NCBI GenBank assembly: GCA_030490835.1
Contig: CM059973.1
Coordinates: 88,681,641-88,745,640, forward strand
Length of the DNA: 64,000 nucleotides
Direction of reading: 5' to 3'
Source of the DNA: Annona cherimola
Lineage: Eukaryota; Streptophyta; Magnoliopsida; Magnoliales; Annonaceae
Shown one piece after another: positions 12,186-24,400 of this stretch. Numbering within the stretch: position 1 is the first letter of the stretch; each line of letters starts with the position of its first letter. The notes below the pieces were generated by a model that was not told where the DNA came from, searched no databases, and saw only the letters and a list, made by a program, of their open reading frames with translations. The position numbers and the translations under genes are program-made.

Positions 12186-14229
12186 TACTTACTTTAAAGT
12201 ATGAATAATCTCCCTTGCAATGCAAAAAAATATGAACAATCAAGTGTAAATTTTTTTAAAAATTAGATCCATACACTGATGCATCATAATATAATAATAT
12301 TTCAAGGAATTAGTTATTCATATAAGAATAATATTAAGATGGGTTAAATGTTGAGAATATAATTTTTAAATTAGTACATAAATTAAATGACGCTTATACA
12401 CAAATATGAGACACGATCCTGTGATTTTGCGTCGTCCTGTCACGCGGTGTAGTTTATGGGCGTCGAATTTGCTTTGGCGAGAGAGAGAGCAGAGCAGCCC
12501 TTGCACAGGATGCCCCCTTTAGAAAGAGAGAAACATAGACTCTTCACTCTCCCCCCCTCACCCCTATGTCACCTCCATCTCGAATCTTGATAACGAAAGA
12601 CGATGATTCAAAAATGAGAACAAGCGAATAAAAGAGAATTTTTAGTTCAACGAAATGATTACTGCTAGTTTAATGGAGACGTTAGAGTGTCGTTGCGACA
12701 GGAGAAGCATCGCCAATGCTGCAGAAGGTAGGTTTGAGGCATCGTGTAGCTTCTAGCCAACAGTGGGGTGTTGGGGAAGATCGGCTGTCATTCGCTATTT
12801 TGCAGAGCAGCAATCGATGGAGGAGCGCCTCTGGATTGAGGATGCTGGTTGCCGGACTGGGAGAAAATGCTGTGGGTGCGTAACAACGACTCTGGCTGCT
12901 TAATCGATCAGTAGGTTCCTGGATTTAGGGAAATCGTTGATCGATTCATGCATGTCGAGGTTTGGAGAGGGAGCTCATTGCTAACCGGTGGATTTTATTG
13001 GCTGGCGATTGACACAACGGTGGGAACTTGCTGTCATTGTTTTTGTGGCTGCCAATGAAGAGGGAGATGGTGAAATGTGTCGATCGCTATCAGTGTTCGT
13101 CAGTGCTGGATTTAATAAATGAAGACGTTGGAATAGAGTCCGGCAATCGCAGCGGGGACGATCTGTCCTATGTTTGGCTTGGATTTCATGGTTGCAGTAG
13201 TTTTTGAGGGAGATGGCCGTGTCAGAGGGATTTGTCAGATTTCTATCGCCAGTGATGCTGAATTCATGCTTGGAATTTGCCATTGCCTAACATGCAGCAC
13301 CGATTTCACCTTGCTTTGAGAGTGAGTGGAGTGAGGTGGGAGATTCGATGGCCATAGACTACCAATGCCTGAGAAAACATGTATATTTTTATTTTTTTCA
13401 ATTTTTTCACAAAATTGTTATTCTATTTTAGTTATGTTCAATCTATAATTTAAATTGGCTAAAATACTCTTATATTTAAAATTTTAAAATAAATAAATAA
13501 ATATATTTAAAATTGATAAAAATTAGTTTCTACATGAAACATAACTAGGTTAACCGTTTTGCAAAAAAAAATTTGTTTTTTTTTTTTTTTTTGGGAACCG
13601 GTGTGAACTGTGAAATGTCTAAGCACTAAGCATTTAGCCCAGGCGCACGACGTCATGTCTCAATAAATATTTTTAAAACATAATTGATCGAGAAAAATGT
13701 AACCTGTCCTGCTGAGTTTTTAAAAGACAGGATCAAATTTGGTTTACAATTAAAAAATTAAGAAATAAAAATATAAAAATTTTGCAAACAAATTTTGAAA
13801 AGCTGTAATGTGATGTGATATAATATGAATAATGATTATGAGAAAAGAGATTAAAAATAATATAGATACGGTGGTTATATGAAAAAGTTAAAAACAATTG
13901 AAATTCAAAAATAATTATAAAAAGTAACGTAATTAAAAAGTAAAATCACATCAAAAGATATATATAAGATAGGGGCAAAGCTTTTTTCCATTTGATACCA
14001 ACAGGCGTGGGATGAAGCAGAAAATTTCTTTTCCCTTCTACCGAACAACAAACGGACCGTCCGTAAAATGTTAAGGTGGATTTTGATCTTTGATTTATCA
14101 TTGCGCTACGCGGGAAGCTCGTCCTTTTAAACATACAAAGCCCTTTCATGTAATAAAGACGGAGCGCGACTTTTGCACTTTCTAATGTGGTGACTTCTGC
14201 AAAAATCTGAAACATTGTGTTTACGTACA
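12186..14229. other. Spacer including a GC-richer island
   Basis: 12420-13380 is much richer in G+C than its surroundings, with CG dinucleotides and a 100-codon minus-strand frame (12981-13283) that I do not recognise. It may be a gene remnant or captured sequence. 13780-13955 carries a decayed MITE. No splice-supported gene was found. Confidence 0.45.
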
Positions 14230-15333
14230 AATTTTGACGGAATTATTCCCTTATTCGTAAAACCGCGTTTCCTTGATTTCAGCCCCGCTTCTTCGTTCTG
14301 TTTCTTACTATCGACTTCCTATTCGCACCACTGGAGATAAAAAACTGAGAGCCCGAGAAAGTGTCTATTCACTTCTTGAATTTGGGGGTATATTTTCCGC
14401 TTCTCCTTTTTATATGTAGATTCTCTAGAAAAGTGATCACGAAACTGCCACATTCTCCAATGCGTGTTTTGCCCAAAACGCAGGGCTCGGGTTCGATCGT
14501 ATCGCATTTTAGGATTTTTTTTTTTTTTTTAAAAATTTTTTTTGCGGGGGCGTGCTTCACTTTTTTGAGAAAATGACAATTTAAACGCGGGGAAGTTTGG
14601 TGGTTGATTGCGTGTTAGGGTTTCTGCAATAATTTTTGACTCCGAAAAAAAATTTTATCTTTATTTTCCGCCCTTTTACTGGATTACTATTGGTTCCGTA
14701 TTTGTTTTTCGCTTCCGTCCGTCTCTTCTTTGTATTTTATTTTTCAGGAATTAGCGAAAATGAATTTTCAAATAATAGATATTTGAGCTGGGTTTCTTAA
14801 AGAAAAAATTGGAGCCTTGAGATCCGCTGACTCCTTTTTTTGGTCAAAACTTACTTATGACAGTCTCTTTTCACAAAGCTGTCAAATTGTGGTGGGTTTT
14901 CGCTTTTGACCCTTCACTGCGGACAAATGCAAAATCCTTTTATTATTATTTTTTTCTGTTTATGTTCGGATAGCACTTCAATTTCGATTCGTAAACCAAA
15001 AACATGATTCTTTTTTATAAGCAACCTTTTTATTGTGATTGACTTATTTGGTTTTAGTAGAATCCGTACCGATGGTGCTGGTTCCTATCTACGTTCGCGA
15101 TTTGTAGGTGTCAACTACTTGTTCAGATTAGGTATTGAATTTCTCGAAAAAGGGGTTTTTTTTGGCGTTTCTTCTTGAAAGATTTACTCATACCATTGAT
15201 GAATATTTAATTTTAGTAAGTATGGAATGCGGATTAATTATCTCCTCTGTCGTTGTCTCATAGGGATATCCGCCACGCACACGGTTACCACGACAGTTGG
15301 AGGGTAGGCAGCAAGCAGCGGAATTTTAGATTA
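14230..15333 (+). promoter_or_regulatory. Probable promoter and 5' leader of PANK2, with a likely leader intron
   Basis: This stretch upstream of the first PANK2 ATG is richer in C/T tracts than the flanking spacer and has no convincing coding frame. An acceptor-like sequence, ctcatag before ggatatcc, ends at 15264; it suggests that a leader intron precedes the first coding exon. Another acceptor-like ttttcag lies near 14748. The transcription start and leader donor cannot be fixed from sequence alone. Confidence 0.4.
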
Positions 15334-18300
15334 ATGGCTGATCAAACCAACCCCAAAACGGTTGCTCACATCGTCCATAAGAGGGTGGTTGAGAAAGACA
15401 AGGAGGCGAAGGAGGAGCAGCAACAGGAGGAGGAGGGCAAAGAGATGGCGCCATCTTCGAATGCCATCCATAGATCGAGCTCTCGGCCCCAGCTTGATCT
15501 CAGCGGAGCCGCAATTCAAGGCAACCTGGAAGACCGGAACCCAACAATTCTATTGCCTAATCAGTCTGATGACATTTCTCACCTGGCTCTCGACATTGGA
15601 GGTATGTGCATGATGGAGAGAGGGTGGTGTTTGGTTACGTGGCTATGTATGACTTTTATTTTCTTTCACGATCAGACTTCTAAATCCTAATGGGTGACTT
15701 GTACAATCTCGGTTTCTATGACGTTGGCCCGTACTATCTGCTTTTGCTTTTACATATTTTACGTGGCAGAGAAACTAGAAAGAGAATTTTAGTCTTCTTT
15801 TTGCATATTCTGCCCTCCTTGATATTTTTGTCATCCTGGGTGATTAGACTTCTGATGTGGACTTATATTCTGCTTTTACTTTTCTAGATTCCGTGGGCTA
15901 TGATCCATGTTCTGCAATTTTGTATCTTCCCCTCAATTCGTTTTCTCCTTTGTAGTCCAATTGCTGACCGGTTTCTTTTATGTATCTTGTATAATTCGAG
16001 TGGATGAACGCTATCAAGTGCTTTTCATCTCATGCTTTTATCCTTTTAAAGATTTCTTTCTTTGCTATGCTAGTATTTCGAAAGTCGTGGTGAATAACAA
16101 CTAATATTGAACGGTCATCTGCTTGAGTATATGTCTACTTGTGTCAACCGGTGCTGATATTTACAATGCTGTCTTGCTAGGATCCTTGATCAAATTAGTT
16201 TATTTCTCAAGACATGAGGACACTCCAAGTGAGGATAAGAGGAAAAAGACTATCAAGGAGAGGCTGGGGATTTCCAATGGTAACAGGTGGTGCTATCCTA
16301 TTCTTGGCGGAAGATTGCATTTCGTGAAGTTTGAGACTAGGAATTTAAGCGAGTGCTTGGATTTTATTTCTTCCAAGCAACTTCATCGTGGTGGTAAGTG
16401 TACTTGCTGAGTGTTCATTGGTACTGTGCTTTCCTGTAATGATCTTTTCTTGAATATTAACAAATTGTTTTTAAATTTTTTTTTCTGAAGTACATAGGAA
16501 ATATTTTGTGCTGACAATTGCTAATTCAATATTGTAGGTGTCGATTCTCATTCCTGGCGTTCTGGTAATCCATCGCAAGATGATGTTATAATTAAGGTAA
16601 TCTTTAAATTTTTGACGATTTCTGAGGCACTCGTAATGGGGGAAAGAATTTTGTGATTGAGGTGCATTTGGACAGTGCAGTTGATTTTGCTCTGTCACAT
16701 ATCCCAATCATGACTTACTGTTGTCAGTCATACATGCTGCTAATATTTCCCTTTTCTTCTGTTGAGATGATATGCCTGACTTCCAAACGGTACAAATTCC
16801 CCTTGAGCATTATTAGTTGATGGTGGTAGAATATTGTCAACGAGTCTCCTAAGTTTTTGACAAATTTGCTATTTAACCTTAAGTATCTGAGTTAAAAATT
16901 TGGTAGGGTTGAAAAAGGTTTACTCCCTTAAAGGCTTCATTTTACATAGGCCTGCATGCATAATCAGAATTTAGCTTGGTTGTTTTCAGAACTTTAGGGG
17001 CTATTCAGCTACTCAAGAATAGGATTCCCATCCAGGAAAATTTTGAATTTACTCTAGTCCCTATGTAAAATCCTATTTTTCAATACATAACAGCTCTACA
17101 AATACCGACAACAACAACTATACTTCAGCAACTTCAAAATTTCATTCCAATCCAGCCGAACAACCCATTAATGGATTAATGTTTGGAAAATCAAAAACAG
17201 TTCCTATTCTGTTATTTTTCCCCCTCACATAACTTGTACCAGTGATATCTTGGTTTCCTTTGAAACTTGTATCTGTTAATTTCTGGATTCTTTATCTAAC
17301 TAGATTTCATGAGAAGGCTACAGGTGGTGGTGCATACAAATTTGCAGATATCTTCAAAGAGAAGCTTGGGGTTAGCCTTGACAAGGAAGATGAAATGAAT
17401 TGCCTTGTTGCTGGGGCAAACTTTTTGCTTAAGGTGAGATCTAGATCCGATTGTTTGAGTGCATACAATAACAAGTCAAATAGAATTATAGTAATTGGAA
17501 AGAATCATAGTCACCAAATTGCATTTAGAACTTGTCCTTGATGTTACCTTGAAAATGATTTTCTAGTCGCATTTATTTTCCATATAACTGCCGAAAGCAA
17601 CAAAAAGCAAAATTTTCCTAGAAGGTACCTTGGTACAGTGGGGAAGATGATGGTAATTCAGTAGTTTTCACTTTATCAAATTAGATACCGCCACAGCTTG
17701 TGTGGCAGTCAATGAGGAGATGCTTTACTTCACATTCATTCTTGCATTAGGGCTGAAGGCGATCAGATTCAGACCTTCAGACCTTCGCTGAATGAGAGAT
17801 TTTGTCATCCACTGGACGTGAAATTCAGCATGTTTTCATTTTAAAAAAATTGTGCAAAGGCAAACTAGACTTGAGCAGATTAGCTGCATTTAAGTTGAAT
17901 GAGTTCGGGATCAGTGATGCCAACCTTTTGTATCATCATTGAGTATTTTCTCATCCCTACGTTATTCCTCTTCGATCATCTAAACAATTGTCCCACATGA
18001 ACCTAAAGAGATATTTTTGATGCTGTTGCAGGCAATCCGGCATGAAGCTTTTACCCACATGGAGGGCCAGAAGGAATTTGTGCAGATTGACCACAATGAT
18101 TTGTTTCCCTACCTTCTTGTTAATATCGGATCTGGTGTCAGCATGATCAAGGTCTGTTCTATGTTGTATTTCCCAAATCTCAAAGTTTAGTCTCACTCTT
18201 ATGGTGTTTCTACTGTACTTCTTCATGATCTTGCAGGTTGATGGAGATGGGAAATTTGAGCGTGTCAGTGGGACGAATGTGGGAGGTGGTACATACTGGG

Positions 18301-18390
18301 GCTTGGGAAGGCTTTTAACTAAGTGCAAAAGGTTCTTTTCACAGTTCTTGCCTTGCTGGGGCACATTATTGATCATGGCAATGAATTGGT

Positions 18391-18430
<40 letters not shown>

Positions 18431-21400
18431 CAATTTTGCATTTTCACATGCTATCATTGCATTCTGATATGTTGACCAATATACCACCTGTAATTTATAG
18501 GAGCCGATATGCTTTGGCCTCTGAAAAGTGTGAACGTTCTCCATTCATCAATTTAGTTCTTATTCTCAGTATATAAGGACAGATCCTGACTTTTATCATT
18601 ATTATCTTCTATGATTTTATGTTAGCTTTGATGAGTTGCTGGAGTTGAGCCAAAAGGGCGATAATAGAACCATCGATATGCTTGTTGGTGATATCTATGG
18701 TGGTATGGACTATTCCAAGGTATATTCTCAATTCATTTTTCTGCCCTTTTGAGCTTTTCACTACAGGCATGTTTGTTTAACTACAAAATTTTTTAAAATA
18801 AAACTTTTCACTATCCATAATTATCATTTTACTTATTTATTTATTCACATTTTCTTATATAACTGCCCTATTTTTAATCATTTCTACACAACTACCTATA
18901 CCAACCTATCTATTTTAACTTCATTCACATTACTTCTCATCATTACCTCTATCATGTTACATCGTTTTTCTTCCATTTCAAAAATTTTTGTACTAAAAAA
19001 TTTTCATTCAAAAGTTTTATCACTTCCAAAACACACCCTACGTCATGTTGACTATGGAAATTATAGCATCAAGAAGTCTAGGTTCTGTCGTGCTGTGGTG
19101 TTGACTATGGAGGATTCCAATAATGCAGCATGCATGATTCTTTAGATCCTGAGCATTAATTTTGTTCATCTCATGTGGATGTGGGATAAGATGTAAATCT
19201 TCTGAGTCGAAAATCTTTTTTTGCATTTGTCTTGCAGTTCCACTTTAGCATCTACATGCAGCATTCTGGGTGGAAGTTTAGGATCTTTGAACCTTAGATA
19301 TTCAAGGCATCTCCAACCGTGGAGAGCATATCAGATAACCAATGTAAATCCTGCATGTGTAGGGTACTGCACTGGTTTTCTGATGTTCAGCGTCCCATGC
19401 AAGTACTAGGGCTGGTAGTTTCAAATGTTTCTGACCAAATTTGTAGAATTGTAGAGTATGGAAAAATGGTTGTTGCAACTACTGTGCAACGTCAGTTACC
19501 CCAAAACTTCACAAGATGAATGACCCCTCAATGTTGAATCTTATGTGTAGAGTTTTAGACCCATATTGCTGATGCATAATTGTGCTTCAATTTTTATTAT
19601 TTATTCTTTGCAGATTGGACTCTCTGCATCAACAATTGCTTCCAGCTTTGGAAAGGCAATTTCTGAGAATAAGGAGATTTCAGATTATAGACCTGAAGAT
19701 ATTTCCCTTTCCCTGTTGAGAATGATTTCATATAACATTGGGCAGGTGAGTTCTCATGTTTTGAGAATGATTCCATATAGCATTGGCAGGTGAGATCTTA
19801 TATCTTGAGAATGATTTCATATAGCATTGGGCAGATGAGGTATCATAGATGTATACCTGAGTAGTCCTGACTCATAGCATTGTTGTGACCACCACCTTCC
19901 ATCTTCTGAATGTCCATGGATGACACTGTTCACATTCATTATGATTCTGCAGTAGAGACTATATTTCTGCCTTTTCTTTTGTCCCGTCAAAGAAAGTGGA
20001 TGCTCATGGGCTTAGGTCAGAACATTAAGACCCAGTTTTGGCTTAATCTGGCTCAAATGGACACGTTGGTGATCATCTCTCATGTTGATGCAACTTGGTG
20101 TAGATATTGGAGTCAACCTACCTTCCATGTAGATATGTGTTTTGGATGTTGACTGAGATTGAGCTGCAAGCATCTTCAGTTTTGAGATGAACCTCAAGCA
20201 TATTGTTTTGGTTTCTTTTGTCAGTATTCAGCCTCTTCAATTGTTTTAATTGTTCGAGTAACATCCCTGCTGCTCTGAACTATGTCCAATTTGATGCTTA
20301 AAGGTCCTACGTCTAATAGAGTTTCTCTGTGCTAGATCTCTTACTTGAATGCACTTCGTTATGGGCTCAAACGGATCTTTTTTGGAGGATTTTTCATTCG
20401 TGGGCATGCGTACACAATGGACACTATCTCCTTTGCTGTTCAGTTCTGGTAATCACAAGCTAAAGCATTACACCTTCCTCAGTCTTAAAGACTATGATTT
20501 GAGTTTTCTCACTCAGTACCTTTACTTTGGCAAGCCTGAATGCATGTAGAAGGCAAATCTACACGTAGACATTCATGCATAAAATTTTATCTTGCATATG
20601 CGGGTCTTGCGACTCTGTGCAAAATTCAGTTGGGCCCACTCACATAGTGCACAAAAGTTTCACCTTTGCATGTGGCCAATGGTACATTCTCTCACGATGC
20701 CAGATGAGGCGTAAGGGCTTGATAAAGCTCGAGAAGCCATCACCATTACGTTATGAAACTGTTACAAATTATTGGAATGATCATCCCTGGAAATCTTATT
20801 TGACAAATAGTAAGGACTGCAAATGTCGCTGTAGTCTTCCTTGAAACTATAATTTTCTGCATTTCGATTTTTTTGCATCTATTTCACCTAAATGTTTCAC
20901 TTATCTGTAGGTCAAAGGGTCAAGCACAAGCAATGTTTTTGCGCCATGAGGGTTTTCTAGGAGTTCTTGGTGCTTTCATGAGCTATGAAAAGCATGGTCT
21001 GGATGACTTGTTGGCTCATCAATTGGTTGAAAGATTTCCAATGGGTGCTCCTTACATTGGAGGAAAGATTCATGGCCCACCACTTGGTAATCTGAATGAA
21101 AAGGCAGGTGTTTTGAGCAAAATTGATGGCTTTTCTTGCCTCTATTTTGAAATTGTGGAGGGTTGCAACTTAGTGTACATATCATGTTCACCTCTATGAC
21201 TAATTGTACAGAGAGGAATAGAAAGTCCAGAATTTCAAAAATTTAACACTTAATTGAAGGTCCTTATTCTGTACACTTGGGACATGATTCAGTAGTCCTG
21301 TTTGATTTGTTGGACTCGAATTTTACCATGATTGGTGAATGCCCAAAAGACAAGCTTATCATTCCGAGAGTAGAAGGTGATGTCCCGATGAATAGCACAC

Positions 21401-24400
21401 ATGCAGTATTGTTTGGAGCACTTCCATTCATTTTGAGGCCCATTAGAGTGACTGAGTGATTGATCTTTGAACATGGGCCATCAGAAAATCTGAAAATTTC
21501 CCAAAAATATTCATTTGTAAACGATCTAGCATTGCATTTCTCATATTTGATTATTTTTTTCTTCTGTATATTATCTGGTCTGATGTGGTGACGGTACTTG
21601 AATTTTTTTATTTTTTTTTTTGTTGTAAATTCTTAACATATGCTATTGATGCTAGTATCATAAATTGCTAGTATTTGAATTATTGAACAATGATACATTG
21701 TGAATAAAAGTCATTACAAATTTATGTTTGGAGAGTTCTGTTGATTTAACAATAAAGTTTTGCCTCTGCATACCCAGTCATATTCCACATGTGCGGCAAA
21801 CAACAATACACCAGCACACTCTGATTTCATGTGAAAATTTGTAGCAGCTCTTCTTAGAGGTTCCAGCTTCTTCGAGTTCTAATTACTTAGCATTTGTTTG
21901 ACATTTTTATTATTTCTTTCTGTGCACAGATATCATGGATGGAGAAGTTTGTTCAGAAGGGTACTGAGATTCTTGCCCCTGTTCCAATGACCCTACCTGG
22001 AACTACTGGTGTTGGAGGCTTTGAGCGACCTTCTTCCAAGGGTGACACCTTACGTTCTGACGCAAGTGCTGCCCTAAATGTGGGTGTCCTTCATCTTGTT
22101 CCAACATTGGAGGTATTTCCACTGTTGGTGGATCCAAAAATGTACGTATGTGAATTTACTTGCAATCACATAACTTTTCAGTGGTTACAACTGTGGAATT
22201 ATTCTTACGAACATTTTACACGATGATGAATTGTGTCAGACTGCTGCCGACATTGGATAATGAGATAATACCAAGTTGATAGGTCATTAAAGTTGACTTT
22301 CCCACCCTTTTCAGTAAGGTCAACCAACCTTGTGGTTGGCAATCTTGTGACTCATGCCATTCATCTTTGAACTTAAATCTGCCTAGCCTATGACACAAAC
22401 TCAGTCCATAATCCGGTATAGAAAATTAAAATGAGCACATTTCCTTTCCTATTTACACGGCTGTGCTAGCAAATTATTTAAATTACCGAGAATGGGGAGA
22501 TGCTCGTAGGATAGTTTGCCCAAATGAAAAGCTTGTTAATTCAGGCTTGTATTACACCGCCATATTTTTATGACGGTGATATGACAAAATTTTACAACTC
22601 TTTTGTGATATATTTTCATTCTGGTGGAGTTACTTTTCAACTAAATGTTGACAGATATGAACCTAACACGGTAGATCTATCAGATCACAATGAGCTTGAG
22701 TAAGTTGATGCCTTTTTGTTGAAAAAATCTCTATTGAATTTTTGGATTTTTTTTTTTTCTTTTGCTCAACTTGGAAACTCATATGGATGCAGGTATTGGT
22801 TCACTGTGCTATCAGAGCATATGCCTGATCTTGTCGATAAGGTAGATATGTTTCAAGTGTATTTGTAGAATTCTTTCTTGGTTGATATTCATGCGTTGTG
22901 TCATTTTGTTTGATAGCAATTGTGCATTAAGAATATTTTCTTGAATGAATTACATACCTTTCCTTTTGACTGACCTGAAATGAACTTCTTATCTTTCTAG
23001 ATATTTAGGTTCCATTCTAGGAATAAGAAAGCAGTGCAATGATACTGATGGGAATAATGCTACTTTTGGTTCATAGACTAGGCAGTCAGGAAACCTGCTT
23101 GACTTCATACTTCAGCAACTGTTATTAATATACTCTGGGGAAGGGTAATAAGGTCATTGTCTCTACCCAATTTTCGAACCTTGGACCTCCCTACCTAACA
23201 CACTATACATAATTGACGGAGGTATACTCTAGGGGAAGGGTAACAAGGCCATTGCCTCTACTCAATTTTGAACTCTGGACTTCTCTACCCTAACACCTTA
23301 TGCACACTCATGTAGGTCACTTGGTCATCAAAGTGACGACATGCCAAATTTGATACTTGTTTGAGCAAAATGTATTCATTCATTGGCTTCAGTCATGGAT
23401 CAGTGATAAAGGAGTCAGAAACATACCATTGGTCCAAAATAATACCCATGAAGGACTGTGGGTTTGATCAGTTGGTGGATTGAACGTGATTTTCTCCATT
23501 CTTGCTTGAAAATGTTCCATTAATTGAGGCTAATTTGTGCATTTGCTGATTCTTCATATTTATGATAGGCGGTAGCTAGTGAAGGTGGAACTGATGATGC
23601 GAAACGAAGAGGTGATGCATTTTCTCGTGCATTTTCTGCTCACTTGGCTAGGTAGTTTTCATGCTCATTCAACTCTCTTGTTTATTCCACCGACAAGTTT
23701 TGTTGCCTGGACTTCCACAAGAAATTTCTCAACATTCTGTCAAACAATCAATGTGTCCAGTTTCTTTAACTGCTAATTCTTGCTATATTCATCTAGGTTG
23801 ATGGAGGAGCCTGCTGCTTATGGTAAGTTTGGACTTGCTAATCTTTTGGAGCTAAGAGAAGAGTGCTTGAGAGAGTTCCAGTTTGTGGATGCATATAGAA
23901 GCATTAAACAGAGGTAAGCATGTTATTAACTCAAGATCTTTTTTTTTCTATGAATTTGTAAAATGTAATATCATCCAGGCCATTCATGATTGCATCCGTC
24001 CTGTCATAACAAGTCTATGAAATAACACACATGGGGGTTCTTTTGTAAGGAGGGTTAGTTTGATGTGTATAGTTTTTGTTATCATAAATTGCAAAAAAAA
24101 AAGCCCAGACAGTATGGAGGCAATCATGAATAAAAAGAGAGTTAGTTTTATTTTAGAAGATTCAATGATAACACAAATGGAGGCAATCATGATTCATGAA
24201 TAAATGTTGATGGAGGCAATCCATGCTATATCAGCAGTGCAGAGGCTAGATAAAGATGGTCCAGAGAGTATGAAGGCAATCATAACAACATTGCCTCCAT
24301 CCCTGCGAAACTTTGCAAAATAAAAAGAATGCTTTAGTTTAACGTGTACAGTTTTTGCTATTTTCTACATTCCAAAATAGAAAGAAATCCCTCCCTTTCT

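Noticed and set aside
12981..13283. 100-codon minus-strand frame in the GC-richer island
   Set aside because: No recognisable domain and no evidence of adjoining exons; kept only as an unexplained region.
15690..16104. Short + strand frames between PANK2 exons 1 and 2
   Set aside because: They lie in intron 1, have no conserved residues, and the flanking exons join in frame without them.
17957..18544. 195-codon minus-strand open frame
   Set aside because: It is antisense to PANK2 exons and depends on the poly-T tract, which reads as poly-lysine.
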